Assembly: GCF_007752535.1 (NCBI RefSeq)
Contig: NZ_CP036426.1
Location: 372,001-436,000 of the forward strand
DNA: 64,000 nucleotides
Direction of reading: 5' to 3'
Source of the DNA: Tautonia plasticadhaerens
Lineage (GTDB): Bacteria; Planctomycetota; Planctomycetia; Isosphaerales; Isosphaeraceae
In this document: one piece after another, positions 1 through 8,993 of the stretch
Layout: every line of letters begins with the position of its first letter
How positions within the stretch are numbered: the first letter of the stretch is position 1
Position numbers and translations under genes: made by a program
The notes under the pieces: model-generated
What the model was told of the DNA's origin: nothing
The model's input: the letters and a program-made list of their open reading frames with translations, nothing else
Databases searched by the model: none

Positions 1-671
1 TCGGCGCCGCCGGGCTTCCGGTCGAATTCCGACGCGACGCGGACACCTTCCGATCGGGGATGGAGGACCTGCCCGGCTTCGCCGACGCCCTGGGACGGGC
101 CGGAGTCGCCCGGGTCGGCACCTGGCTGATGCCCCGGAGCGACGAGTTGACGTACCTGGAGAACTTCAAGCGGCACGCCGAGCGGTTGCGCGAGGTGGCT
201 TCGGTACTGGGAGATCGAGGTTTGCGGTTCGGGCTCGAATATGTCGGGCCGAAGACGATGTGGACGGCCGCCCGGTACCCGTTCGTGCACACGATGGCCG
301 AGACCCTGGAGCTGATCGGCGCCATCGACCGGGACAACGTGGGGCTGGTGCTCGATAGCTGGCACTGGTACACGGCGGGGGAATCGGCGGAGGACATCCG
401 GGCCCTGACGAACGCCCAGGTGATCGCCTGCGACCTGAACGACGCGCCGGCCGGGATCCCGGTCGACGAGCAGGTCGACAACAAACGTGAGCTGCCCGCC
501 AGCACCGGGGTGATTGACGTGAAGGCGTTCCTGGATTCGTTGGTGGCGATCGGCTACGACGGCCCCGTCCGCGCCGAGCCGTTCAACGCGCCCCTGAATG
601 CGATGGGGGACGAGGAGGCGATCGAGGCCGTCGCCGGGGCGATGAAGCGTGCGTTCGCGAAGATCGGCTGA
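1..671 (+). CDS. Sugar phosphate isomerase/epimerase-like TIM-barrel protein (5' end outside window)
   Basis: The reading frame is open from the window edge through the first internal ATG (60) with no stop and the same codon bias, so the gene starts upstream and only its C-terminal part, roughly 220 residues, is seen. The protein has the look of the xylose isomerase-like TIM barrel (AP endonuclease family 2) superfamily: a Glu in a strand reading FGLEYVG, a VLDSWHWY strand with Asp and His, a strand ending in CDLND, and a late RAEPFNAP strand, which are the usual metal-ligand positions of this fold. Such enzymes isomerise or epimerise sugars, sugar phosphates or inositol derivatives in the cytosol. 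The exact substrate cannot be told. It is convergent with the enolase-superfamily gene that ends the neighbouring sulfatase locus, so a shared catabolic role is possible but is only inferred. Confidence 0.85.
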   Translation, partial: GAAGLPVEFRRDADTFRSGMEDLPGFADALGRAGVARVGTWLMPRSDELTYLENFKRHAERLREVASVLGDRGLRFGLEYVGPKTMWTAARYPFVHTMAETLELIGAIDRDNVGLVLDSWHWYTAGESAEDIRALTNAQVIACDLNDAPAGIPVDEQVDNKRELPASTGVIDVKAFLDSLVAIGYDGPVRAEPFNAPLNAMGDEEAIEAVAGAMKRAFAKIG

Positions 672-790
672 GGTCGCCGAGGCGCGGCGCTGAACGTCCC
701 CCCTCTGGGCACCGCGTCGCCGGTCGGCCGGAGGATTCGGGCGAACGGCGAGGCAAGGCCGTTCGACCTTCTCCGGGTCCCTCACTCCCA

Positions 791-852
791 CCTTCTCCCC
801 GCAAGCGGGGAGAGGGAGCCAATATGTCCTTCGCCCCCACCGCGGGGGAGAA
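791..852. repeat. Pair of GC-rich hairpins between convergent genes
   Basis: Two adjacent inverted repeats lie between convergent genes. The first pairs 791-802 with 805-816 across an AA loop (core stem TCTCCCCGC/GCGGGGAGA, one G-T wobble further out). The second pairs CCCCC at 834-838 with GGGGG at 844-848, flanked by TTC/GAA. Similar hairpins recur at 16252-16448. They could act as a bidirectional terminator or be members of a dispersed REP-like family. There is no clear T-run. Confidence 0.55.
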
Positions 853-934
853 GGACGAGGAGCGCCGGGAGACGAAGGAACTCGGCGTCGCGAGGACACC
901 CCGCCTCCGGTGGTCGCACGAAAGGCGCGCCCGG

Positions 935-2050
935 TCAGCGGTCGACGCGGAATCGGTCCAACTGGCCTTCGTCCAGCTCGGCTCCGAGGCCGGGGGAGTC
1001 GGGGACGATGGCGGCCTCGGGTTCGAGGCGGAGGGGCGTGGTGAGCAGGTCGGCCTCGTGGTAGTTGGGACCGAGGATGTCGGCGGGGAAGCGGTCGCTG
1101 CGGATGTTGGGCACTGCGGCGGCCAGGTGGAGCATGGCGGCGCTGGCGATGCCCAGCTCCAGGTTGCTGCCCATGTGGCAGGGGATCCCGGCGGCGGCGG
1201 CCACGTGCGCGACCTCGATCGAGGCGAGCAGGCCGCCATTCTTACCGGGGTAGAGGCTGATGACGTCGGCCGCGTTCGCCTTGCAGACGCGCATGGCGTC
1301 GGCGGCCGTCCACACGCTCTCGTCCGCCATGATGGCGAGCCCGAGGGAGCGGAGATCTCGGGTGGCGTCGTCGAGGACGGGGTTGAGCGGCTGCTCGGCG
1401 ACGAGGAGGTCGAAGGCCTTGAGCCGTTCCAGGGCGTATCGGGCGGCGGGCACGTCCCAGCCGCAATTGGCGTCGACGGTGATGGGGATGTCGGGGCCGG
1501 CGGCCTCGCGGACGGCCCGGACCCGGGCGACGTCGCCGGCGGGGTCGAGGCCGACCTTGACCTTCAGGCAGGTGACGCCCCACCCGAGGAACCGCTCGGC
1601 GAGGGAGACGGCCTGGGGCGGGTCGAAGGCACCGATCATCATCTTGGTGCGGATCGAGTCCCGGAGCTTGCCGCCGAGGAGTTGGTGGACGGGCACGCCG
1701 GCGGCCTTACCTGCGAGGTCCCAGAGCGCCATCTCGACGGCGGACTTGGTGAAGGGGTTGGCCTTGAGGGCGCGGTCCATCGCGAACCGGCAGGAGTGGA
1801 CGCGGGTCGGGTCCATCCCGAGGATGGCGGGGCCGAGGATCTGCTCGACGGCGACGACGGCCGACCGGTTCGTCTCCCCGCTCCAGATCGGGGAGACGGT
1901 CGCCTCGCCCAGGCCGACGAGGCCGGAGTCGGTGTGGACGCGGACGATCGCGTAGTCGGAGGTGACGTGGTCGCCGTGGGCGGTCCGGGTGGTCAGACCG
2001 GCCTTCAAGGGGACGGAGACGGGGATGGCCTCGAGGCGGGTGATCTTCAT
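935..2050 (-). CDS. Enolase-superfamily enzyme, mandelate racemase/muconate lactonizing (MLE) subgroup
   Basis: The 371-residue protein has an N-terminal capping domain (about 1-125) and a C-terminal barrel. The MLE-subgroup catalytic pattern is complete: KxK at K163 and K165 (second barrel strand), metal ligands D193, E219 and D243, and the opposite-face lysine K270. The family abstracts a proton alpha to a carboxylate with Mg2+; members are cycloisomerases, dipeptide epimerases, o-succinylbenzoate synthases and racemases. This member cannot be assigned further by eye. The ATG at 2050 was chosen because the family alignment starts there (MKITRLEA); the frame runs further upstream only as a shadow of the next gene. 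It sits 11 nt after the dimethylformamidase-like gene, so it is probably the last gene of that operon. Confidence 0.9.
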   Translation of the reverse strand: MKITRLEAIPVSVPLKAGLTTRTAHGDHVTSDYAIVRVHTDSGLVGLGEATVSPIWSGETNRSAVVAVEQILGPAILGMDPTRVHSCRFAMDRALKANPFTKSAVEMALWDLAGKAAGVPVHQLLGGKLRDSIRTKMMIGAFDPPQAVSLAERFLGWGVTCLKVKVGLDPAGDVARVRAVREAAGPDIPITVDANCGWDVPAARYALERLKAFDLLVAEQPLNPVLDDATRDLRSLGLAIMADESVWTAADAMRVCKANAADVISLYPGKNGGLLASIEVAHVAAAAGIPCHMGSNLELGIASAAMLHLAAAVPNIRSDRFPADILGPNYHEADLLTTPLRLEPEAAIVPDSPGLGAELDEGQLDRFRVDR

Positions 2051-2061
2051 CGGGGGATCCT

Positions 2062-3663
2062 TCAGGGCGAGACCGGTCCGTCGTCGAGGAACCGGCGGAA
2101 GACGTTGGCGGTGATGGTGGAGACGTGCGCGTCGACGAGCAGGCAGGCCGGGTAGGTGATCGACGAGGCGGCGAAGACGGCTCCCCCGGAGGGCGTGGTA
2201 TAGAGGGAGAGGTGGGCGCCGCCGTCGTCGGGGTTTTCCCCCCGGGCGATCACCCGGACGTCTGGGGGAGAGTGGGGGGTGACCTTGTCGGTCTCGTGGC
2301 CCGATGCCCCCCCCTCGCACCTCATATGGAGGCTCCGGGTGCCGAAGCGGTCACCGTCCTTCAAGCCGGTGCCGGAGAAGGCCCAGTGGGAGGAGTCGGT
2401 CGCCCGGAACGGGGTGGAGGTCATGATGCCGGCGTAGGAGAAGGCGACGCCGAGGAGGGTGGCCTCGGAGACGCCGGCGGTCAGGTGGAACCGGCTGTCG
2501 AGGCCCTTCGGGTACACGTCCCGCTCCCGGCCATTGTGGACGATCATGGTGGACGGGTCGGGGAGCGTCACCTCGCAATTGACGCCGTTGCCGCCGAGGT
2601 AGGCGAGGCGCCCGCCGTGGTGGTCGACCCAGGCCTTCACGCGATCATACATCGCCTTCGTCCAGTACTCCGGGTGCGGGGCGAGGACGATGACGCGGTA
2701 GGCGTCGAGGTCGAGGGTGCCGTCGTGGAGCTGGTTCTCGGCGTAGACGTCGTGAGGGATGCCCTCGCGTTCGAGCCAGGCGAGGATCCGCCACTCGGCC
2801 GGGGCGAGGTGGCAGGCGGCCCGGCCCTCGATGGGGTCGGTGGGGAGTTCGCCGGGGTCGATGTGGGTGTTCGGGTCGGGCCGGTCGAAGGAGAGCAGGG
2901 CGTAGGAGTCGGCGTCGTAGGTGACGAAGTCGGGGTCGGTGTAGCGGGCCAGCTCCTGCCGGGAATTGACGGTGGGCTCGGGGGGGAGGGCGTCGGGGCT
3001 GATGTAGTTCGATCGGCCGCCGAAGGCGTTGTAGGCGTTCCAGGTCATGGTGGCGGTGAGGAAGGCGATCGGGGCCGATGGCCTCGACGGCGCGACGACC
3101 CAGGGGAAGGCGAAGTCCAGACCGGATCGTGTCTGCGCCCGGAAGTAGTAGAGCCCCGATCGGTCGGGGGCGGTGACGTACTGGCGGTGGACCTTGCTGG
3201 GGTAGCCGACGCTGTTCCAGCGGACGCCGCCCCGGGTGTAGTCGCCGTCCGGGGTGATCTGGGCCGTGGCCCTGGGGCCGTGCTCGTCGTGCCAGCCGAG
3301 GTTGCGGACGTGCTCCACGTCGAGCCCGTACCGGGACAGGTCTAGTCGATACGGCTCCGGGGAATGGACGCGGAACTCCGATTCCTCGCCCGATCGGGTC
3401 CACTTCGGCCAGGCGTAGCCGAGCAGGCGGTCGGAGAGCATCCGGAAGTGGTAGGGCCTCGAGGTCGGGCAGTCGAGGCGGACTCGCTTGGCCCCGTATC
3501 CGGGGGCGTTGACGGTGACGACGTAGGGCCCCGGCATCAGGGCGGCGTGGACCGAGCCGTCGGCCCGGGACCGGGCGGCGACCGATCCGGAGGGGCCGAG
3601 GAACTCGAACGAGACGTCGGGCAGCGCGACGTATCGCTCGTCGCTCACGAAACCGATCAGCAT
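2062..3663 (-). CDS. N,N-dimethylformamidase beta-subunit-like protein
   Basis: The protein is 533 residues from the ATG at 3663. The N-terminal ~100 residues look like an immunoglobulin-like or carboxypeptidase-regulatory-like fold (ADGSVHAALMPGPYVVTV). The remainder resembles the C-terminal domain of the N,N-dimethylformamidase large subunit, with the typical TMTWNAYNAFGGRSNY block and a flavodoxin/GATase-like strand (VIVLAPHPEYWT). The true enzyme hydrolyses dimethylformamide, but many distant planctomycete homologues exist and the substrate here is unknown. No signal peptide is evident. The gene begins 17 nt after the upstream sulfatase and ends 11 nt before the enolase-superfamily gene, which suggests one transcript. 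The open frame upstream of 3663 is a shadow of the sulfatase gene and was rejected as coding. Confidence 0.8.
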   Translation of the reverse strand: MLIGFVSDERYVALPDVSFEFLGPSGSVAARSRADGSVHAALMPGPYVVTVNAPGYGAKRVRLDCPTSRPYHFRMLSDRLLGYAWPKWTRSGEESEFRVHSPEPYRLDLSRYGLDVEHVRNLGWHDEHGPRATAQITPDGDYTRGGVRWNSVGYPSKVHRQYVTAPDRSGLYYFRAQTRSGLDFAFPWVVAPSRPSAPIAFLTATMTWNAYNAFGGRSNYISPDALPPEPTVNSRQELARYTDPDFVTYDADSYALLSFDRPDPNTHIDPGELPTDPIEGRAACHLAPAEWRILAWLEREGIPHDVYAENQLHDGTLDLDAYRVIVLAPHPEYWTKAMYDRVKAWVDHHGGRLAYLGGNGVNCEVTLPDPSTMIVHNGRERDVYPKGLDSRFHLTAGVSEATLLGVAFSYAGIMTSTPFRATDSSHWAFSGTGLKDGDRFGTRSLHMRCEGGASGHETDKVTPHSPPDVRVIARGENPDDGGAHLSLYTTPSGGAVFAASSITYPACLLVDAHVSTITANVFRRFLDDGPVSP

Positions 3664-3680
3664 GGGCAGGAGAACTCCGA

Positions 3681-5096
3681 TCAGCGGCGACCGAAGCCGG
3701 GGGGGAGCGGGTCGGTCATGGGGGCGATGTCCTGGGAGAACTTCTCGCCGGTGACGCGGTCGCAGTTGTCGGCGCGGCGGCGATAGGTCGGCGGATAGTC
3801 CCCTGTGGCGGCGGCCCAGTCGTCGAGGCGCCCGGCCAACTCGGAGACGATCTCGGCGTGTTCGGGGAGGATTGCGAGGTTGTCGGACTCGGAGGGGTCG
3901 GACTGGAGGTCGTACAACTCGATCGGGGGCCTGGGGACCTGGAAGAGCTGGGCTTGGGCGGGGGAGAGTGCGCCCTTGGCCTTGAGGGCGAGCAGGGCGT
4001 CCCATGAGGGGCAGCTACTCACGTCGGAGGGGCTTCCATGGGGCAGGTCGAGGTAGGCGTTGCGGATCAGCTTGTAGTGCTCGGTGCGGATGCTCCGCAT
4101 GTGCTCGTCGCAGTTGTGCCAGTTGCGTTCGCTGAAGACGGCGGCATGGCCGGGGTTCGAGGGGTCGTCGAGGACGGGGACCATGCTCCTCCCCTGCATG
4201 TCGGCGGGCGTCGGGAGGCCGGCGAGTTCGAGGAACGTGGGCGCGAGGTCGATGACCGAGGCGAGCCCCTCGTGCACGGTGCCGGGGTCGATCCGATCGG
4301 GCCAGGACATGACGAGCGGGGTGCCGATCCCGGAGTCGTAGAGGGTGCCCTTGGCCCGGGGGAAGGGCATGCCGTTGTCGGCGAAGAAGACGATCAGGGT
4401 GTCGTCGAGGCGGCCTCGGGCCTCGAGTTCCGCGACCATCCGTCCGATGTGGCCGTCCATCCGGGCGATCTCGTCGTAGTAGAGGGCGAGGTCGGACCGG
4501 GTCTCGGGGGTGTCGGCGAGGAAGGGGGGGACGACGGCATCGGCGTCGGTGTGGGGGTCGTCGATCGCCCCTTCGGTGTAGGGCCGGTGGGCGTCGCGGA
4601 ATCCGACCCACGTGAAGAACGGCCGGTCGCCGGCCTCGTCGAGGAACGAGGGGAAGGCGACGACCTGCGTGCCGTACCAGTCGAACTGCGCGTCGCCGGC
4701 GGGGCCGTAGTGGGTCTTGAGCATGTGGCCGGTGTGGTAGCCGACGGCCTTCAGCAGCGAGGGGAGGATCGCCTCGTGCTCGGGGAGGTTCATGTGCAGG
4801 TCCTCGGCGCCGGTCGCGTGCGGGTACTTGCCGGTGAGCACGCTGACCCGGGTCGGGCTGCACGAGGAGGTGGTGAGGAAGGCGTTGGCGAACCGGAGGC
4901 CGCCGGAGGCGAGGGCGTCGATGTTCGGCGTGCGGATGGTGGGGTGGCCGTAGCAGCCGAAGTCCTTCCAAGAGACGTCGTCGGCGAGGAGGACGAGGAT
5001 GCTGGGAGGGCGTCGCGGCCCGTCCTGCCGGGCGGGGGCGGGGCGAGGGGGCAGGGCGAGCAGGGCGACGGCGAGCGCGAGGGCGGATCGGATCAT
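3681..5096 (-). CDS. Exported formylglycine sulfatase (heparan N-sulfatase/SGSH-like)
   Basis: This 471-residue protein opens with a Sec-type signal peptide (about residues 1-22, ending PAPARQ). It has the type I sulfatase features: paired Asp metal ligands D39-D40 in LLADD and the formylglycine motif C79-S-P-T-R followed by a TGKYP turn. A late FFADNG strand supplies further metal ligands. The cysteine is converted to formylglycine, which attacks sulfate esters or sulfamates. The overall pattern (ADDVSWKDFGCYG, then the CSPTR block) resembles N-sulfoglucosamine sulfohydrolases, so a sulfamidase is the best guess, but the substrate is inferred. The start at 5096 has a GAGGAGG ribosome-binding site about 8 nt upstream. 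It is first in a likely operon with the dimethylformamidase-like and enolase-superfamily genes. Confidence 0.93.
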   Translation of the reverse strand: MIRSALALAVALLALPPRPAPARQDGPRRPPSILVLLADDVSWKDFGCYGHPTIRTPNIDALASGGLRFANAFLTTSSCSPTRVSVLTGKYPHATGAEDLHMNLPEHEAILPSLLKAVGYHTGHMLKTHYGPAGDAQFDWYGTQVVAFPSFLDEAGDRPFFTWVGFRDAHRPYTEGAIDDPHTDADAVVPPFLADTPETRSDLALYYDEIARMDGHIGRMVAELEARGRLDDTLIVFFADNGMPFPRAKGTLYDSGIGTPLVMSWPDRIDPGTVHEGLASVIDLAPTFLELAGLPTPADMQGRSMVPVLDDPSNPGHAAVFSERNWHNCDEHMRSIRTEHYKLIRNAYLDLPHGSPSDVSSCPSWDALLALKAKGALSPAQAQLFQVPRPPIELYDLQSDPSESDNLAILPEHAEIVSELAGRLDDWAAATGDYPPTYRRRADNCDRVTGEKFSQDIAPMTDPLPPGFGRR

Positions 5097-5159
5097 CGGA
5101 GGGCCTCCTCGGGGGCGAGCGTGCCCCCGAGGATGCCGTGGCGGCGGCCACGATGCAAC

Positions 5160-6581
5160 TCACAAGCGGCCCGGGGGGCGGACGCCGGAGCCCTGCCGGT
5201 CGGTGGCGGAGTCGCCCAGCTCGGCCCGGGCCCGGTCGGCGAGGTCCTTGAGGCGGGAGACGACCTCGGGGTGGTCGGCCTTCACGTCGGTCGACTCGCC
5301 GACGTCGGAGCGGAGATCGAACAGGGCCTCGCCGATCTCGCGCTGGACGTAGGGAGCGGGCCGGCCGCCGGTTCCACCTTCCCCCTCGAGGCTGCGGTAC
5401 GAGTGGGGGAAGTGGAGTTTCCAGCGGCCGGAGCGGACGGCCTGCAACTCCCGGCCCCAGTAGAAGTAGAGGGCGTCGTGGGGGGACTGGGCGTCGGGCT
5501 CGCCGAAGACGAGGGGAGAGATGTCGAGGCCGTCGATCGGGTGGTCGGGCGGGGTGGCGCCGGTGAGGGCGGCGATGGTGGGGAGCAGGTCGATGGTCAT
5601 GGCGGGCTCGGAGCAGGTCGAGCCGGCGGGGACGCGGCCGGGCCACCGCATCAGGGTGGGCTCGCGCTGGCCGCCGTCGAAGCTGGTGCCCTTGCCCTCC
5701 CGAAGCGGCCCAGCGGAGCCGGCGTGATCCCCGTAGGAGAGCCAGGGGCCGTTGTCGGAGGTGTAGACGACCAGGGTCTCCTCGTCGAGTCCGTTGCGGC
5801 GGAGGGCGTCGAGGATCTGGCCGACGGACCAGTCGATCTCCATGATCACGTCGCCGTACATCCCCCGCTCCGACTTGCCGGCGAACTTGTCGGAGACGAA
5901 CAGCGGGACGTGCGGCATGCTGTGGGGGACGTAGAGGAAGAACGGATCATCCGCGTGCGCGTCGATGAATTCGACGGCGCGCTCGGTGTACCAGGTGGTG
6001 AGGTTGCGCTGGTCGGGGTCGGTCTCGACGACGGTCTCGCCGTCGATCAGGGGGAGCGGCGGGTAGGCCGAGGGGTTGGTGGGGTGCTTCGGCCACATGT
6101 CGTTCGAGTAGGGGAGGCCGAAGTAGTCGTCGAACCCGTGGCGGGTGGGGAGGAACCTCGGGGCGTCGCCGAGGTGCCACTTGCCGTAGATCGCGGTGGC
6201 GTAGCCGAGTGGCTTGAGCAGCTCGGCGATCGTCATCTCCTGCTCATTGATCCCGATCTTCGAGCCCGGCCCGAGGGCGCCCTGGATGCCGACCCGGTTC
6301 GGGTAGCAGCCGGTCAGCAGCGCGACCCGGGAGGCCGAGCAGACGGCCTGGGCGGCGTAGAAGTCGGTGAACGTGCGGCCCTCGGCGGCCATGCGGTCGA
6401 GGTTCGGCGTCTCGAAGCCCTCGGCACCGAAGGCGCCGACGTCGGCGTAGCCCTGGTCGTCGGTGAAGATGATGACGACGTTCGGGGGGCGGTCCTGGCC
6501 GATCGCGATCGAGGGCCGGGGGGTCGAGGCCGCGAGGGCGAGCACGATCTTGAGTGCGAGGCTCGGGGAAATCCGGGGCAT
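5160..6581 (-). CDS. Exported formylglycine sulfatase (arylsulfatase A-like)
   Basis: The protein is 473 residues with a signal peptide of about 29 residues. Metal-binding D41-D42 (FTDDQGYAD) and the modification motif C81-S-A-S-R are present; alanine in the third position is an accepted variant of C-x-P/A-x-R. Also seen are the GKWHLG block (Lys and His active-site residues), SDNGPW and a typical C-terminal subdomain with the [10 protein letters not shown] strand. This set is typical of arylsulfatase A-type (S1 family) enzymes that desulfate aryl or carbohydrate sulfates outside the cytoplasm. It lies 63 nt before the next sulfatase on the same strand. The substrate is unknown. Confidence 0.94.
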   Translation of the reverse strand: MPRISPSLALKIVLALAASTPRPSIAIGQDRPPNVVIIFTDDQGYADVGAFGAEGFETPNLDRMAAEGRTFTDFYAAQAVCSASRVALLTGCYPNRVGIQGALGPGSKIGINEQEMTIAELLKPLGYATAIYGKWHLGDAPRFLPTRHGFDDYFGLPYSNDMWPKHPTNPSAYPPLPLIDGETVVETDPDQRNLTTWYTERAVEFIDAHADDPFFLYVPHSMPHVPLFVSDKFAGKSERGMYGDVIMEIDWSVGQILDALRRNGLDEETLVVYTSDNGPWLSYGDHAGSAGPLREGKGTSFDGGQREPTLMRWPGRVPAGSTCSEPAMTIDLLPTIAALTGATPPDHPIDGLDISPLVFGEPDAQSPHDALYFYWGRELQAVRSGRWKLHFPHSYRSLEGEGGTGGRPAPYVQREIGEALFDLRSDVGESTDVKADHPEVVSRLKDLADRARAELGDSATDRQGSGVRPPGRL

Positions 6582-6767
6582 GGCGGGGCTCCGGTCGGGG
6601 GGCGAAGGTGGATCCGGGCTGACGCATGGAAGATCAGCGATGGCCGATCGGGTCGGGGCCTGTGGCGTGCCCGCCGCTCGGGGTCGGGAGGTCCGGCATC
6701 TGCCATCTCCGCTCCGTGATCGGCCGCCCGGATCGGGGGGGGCGGGACGCCGCCACGGGGGACGGCC

Positions 6768-8255
6768 TCAGGGCATCCGCTCGGCCGGGTCGATGGGCTT
6801 GCCTTCCCAGATAACGGTCGTGCCGTCATAGGTGAGGACGCGGTGCTGACTGCCGGGCGCGGGGGGGCGATCGACCTCGGGGAGCCATCGGCGGTGGTCG
6901 GCGAGGACGGGTTCGTACCCCGGGTCGAGGGCGAGGTTGGTCCACTCCTCGGGGTCGACCTCCAGGTCGTAGAGTTCCTCGGAGCCGTCGGCGTAGCGGA
7001 TGAAGCGCCAGCGGTCGGTGCGGATGCCGTGGTTGCCCTGGTTGTGGGTGGTGATCGCCGGCCAGGGGCGATCGGACTGCGGGTCTTCGATCAGGGGGGC
7101 GAGGCTGTGGCCCTCCAGGGGGCGGCCGGGGCGGGGCGGCAGGCTGCAGAGGTCGATGAGGGTCGGGAAGACGTCGAGCAGCTCGACGGGGCGGTCGCAG
7201 GCCTGCCCGGCCGGGATGCCCCGGCCGGCGAAGACGAGCGGGACGCGGGTGGAAGGCTCCCAGAGGGTGTTCTTGCCGCTGATCTCCTTCTCGCCGAGGT
7301 GGTAGCCGTGGTCGGACCAGAGCACGACGACGGTGTCGTCCAGGCGGCCGGAGGACTCCAGGGCGTCGAGGATGCGGCCGACCTGCGCGTCGACGAAACT
7401 GGTGCTGGCCAGATACGACTGCACCAGCGACCGCCAGGTGCCGCCGGATTCCAGCCAGGAGAGGCGGGGCTCGGGCAAGTACCAGTGCAGGAACCAGGAG
7501 AACTCGGGGGTATCTTGCCGGTCGCCCCGGAAGACGCGGGGCATGATCAGGGAATCATCGGGATGCAGGTCGAACCATCGCTGCGAGGCGTAGCAGGGCA
7601 CGTGCGGCAGGAAGAACCCGGCGGCGAGGAAGAAGGGCTCGTCGTCGGGCAGGGAACGGAGCTGCTCGACGGCCCAGGTCGCCACCCGGTAGTCCCCCTT
7701 GTCCTCGTCCCGGTGGGGGAAGGTGCCCCAGTCCATCAGCGGGTTGTCGCCGCCGGGGGTGGGGCCGATGAGCTTCTCCTCGGGACGGACGCCCACGCCG
7801 GCGGCGGGGCCGTAGGAGTCGAACTCCCGGGGGCGGTCGGCCTCGGGGGGATAACCGCCGTGGTAGATCTTGCCGGTCGCCAGGGCGGCGTAGCCGTTCT
7901 CCCGGAAGTGCTGCGGCAGGGTGACGACCTCGTCGAACTCCTCGACCGTCCGGAACCACGGCGCGAGACCGTAGACGCCGGTGGTCGAGGGCCGCAGGCC
8001 GGTCAGGAGGCTGGTGCGGGACGGGTTGCAGAGCGGCGCCTGGCAATGGGCGTTGGTGAACAGCGTCCCCCGGGCGGCCAGGCGGTCGAGGTTCGGCGTC
8101 CTCGCCTGCGGGTGGCCGGAGAGGCAGCCGACCCAGTCGTTCAGGTCGTCGATGGCGAGGAACAGGACGTTCGGCCGCTCCGGTGGCGCCGGGGCCTTCG
8201 CCGGCGCCACCGGGAGCGGCAGGCACGAGGCGAGGGCGATCGCGAGCCGCGTCAT
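6768..8255 (-). CDS. Exported formylglycine sulfatase (iduronate-2-sulfatase-like)
   Basis: The start at 8255 was preferred over an in-frame start 30 nt upstream because a GGAGGAGA Shine-Dalgarno lies just before it and the signal peptide then begins directly (MTRLAIALASC); the product is 495 residues. It has D36-D37 (AIDDLNDW), the formylglycine motif C76-N-P-S-R followed by TSLLTG, the GKIYHGG block and WSDHGYHLGE. The DDLNDW and SDHGYHLGE patterns are characteristic of the iduronate-2-sulfatase-like group common in planctomycetes. The family removes 2-O-sulfate from uronic acids; the real substrate here is unproven. Confidence 0.93.
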   Translation of the reverse strand: MTRLAIALASCLPLPVAPAKAPAPPERPNVLFLAIDDLNDWVGCLSGHPQARTPNLDRLAARGTLFTNAHCQAPLCNPSRTSLLTGLRPSTTGVYGLAPWFRTVEEFDEVVTLPQHFRENGYAALATGKIYHGGYPPEADRPREFDSYGPAAGVGVRPEEKLIGPTPGGDNPLMDWGTFPHRDEDKGDYRVATWAVEQLRSLPDDEPFFLAAGFFLPHVPCYASQRWFDLHPDDSLIMPRVFRGDRQDTPEFSWFLHWYLPEPRLSWLESGGTWRSLVQSYLASTSFVDAQVGRILDALESSGRLDDTVVVLWSDHGYHLGEKEISGKNTLWEPSTRVPLVFAGRGIPAGQACDRPVELLDVFPTLIDLCSLPPRPGRPLEGHSLAPLIEDPQSDRPWPAITTHNQGNHGIRTDRWRFIRYADGSEELYDLEVDPEEWTNLALDPGYEPVLADHRRWLPEVDRPPAPGSQHRVLTYDGTTVIWEGKPIDPAERMP

Positions 8256-8330
8256 CGGGTCTCCTCCGGCGATTGCGAGTGTCAAGGCGACGAGGGCGGG
8301 CCGACGCGACTGCGGTCGCCGGGGGCGGGG

Positions 8331-8924
8331 TCAGCTCGACTCGGGCTTCGGCAGGCTCTTCAGGCCCAGGGCGAGCATGACCCAGGTCATGCCGGTGAAG
8401 AGCATCTCGATGCCGAGGAACAGGCCGATGACCCAGAAGGCCGAGGTCGGCAATTGCCGCCAGATCATCACGCCGAGCAGCAGCGAGATCCCCCCGCTGA
8501 GGGCCGTCCATCCCCAACCGTAGAACCGCTCGCTGGCGGCGACGATGATCCGGGACAGGCCGCCGATGACCAGGGAGAGGGCGATCACGATCGTCAGGAC
8601 TTCCAGCGCGGTGACCGGCCGGTCGACGATGAGGACGCCGAGGCCGACGTAGAGCACTCCCGCCAGCAGGGAGAGGAAGAACCCCCCCCAGCCCTTGGTC
8701 GAGAACGCCCCCACGAACTGGACGATGCCGCCGGCGATGAGCAGGACGCTGATCATCCAGACGGCCGCCAGCGAGCCGAGCAGCGGGGTGGCGATGAGGA
8801 ACACGCCCAGCACGATGGTCAGGATCCCCAGGACCAGGAACCAGATCCAGTTCTTCCGGATCCGGCCGAGTTCCTGGCGGGCGGCCTCGCCCAGGGGTGA
8901 CGAGGAGGTCGGAAATGCGGTCAT
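8331..8924 (-). CDS. HdeD family (DUF308) membrane protein
   Basis: The 197-residue protein has six closely packed hydrophobic segments between about residues 25 and 190, with repeated G-rich helices such as WFLVLGILTIVLGVFLI, the pattern of the HdeD/DUF308 family. In Escherichia coli HdeD contributes to acid resistance at high cell density; elsewhere the function is unknown. It sits between two sulfatase genes on the same strand (75 and 69 nt gaps). Sulfatases release sulfuric acid equivalents, so an acid-stress role beside them is tempting, but that is inference only. Confidence 0.88.
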   Translation of the reverse strand: MTAFPTSSSPLGEAARQELGRIRKNWIWFLVLGILTIVLGVFLIATPLLGSLAAVWMISVLLIAGGIVQFVGAFSTKGWGGFFLSLLAGVLYVGLGVLIVDRPVTALEVLTIVIALSLVIGGLSRIIVAASERFYGWGWTALSGGISLLLGVMIWRQLPTSAFWVIGLFLGIEMLFTGMTWVMLALGLKSLPKPESS

Positions 8925-8993
8925 GGGAGTCGCTCCCGTAAGGGGGTGTTGGGGCGGGGCGCGCTCCGTCGGGCGAGTCGGGCACCCTCCGTG

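Noticed and set aside
791-852. Classical rho-independent terminator
   Set aside because: The stems are strong but no run of T follows on either strand, so only a weak terminator role can be proposed.
4038-6719. An 893-codon plus-strand open frame opposite two sulfatases
   Set aside because: Shadow of the sulfatase genes; valine-, glycine- and glutamate-rich translation without domains.
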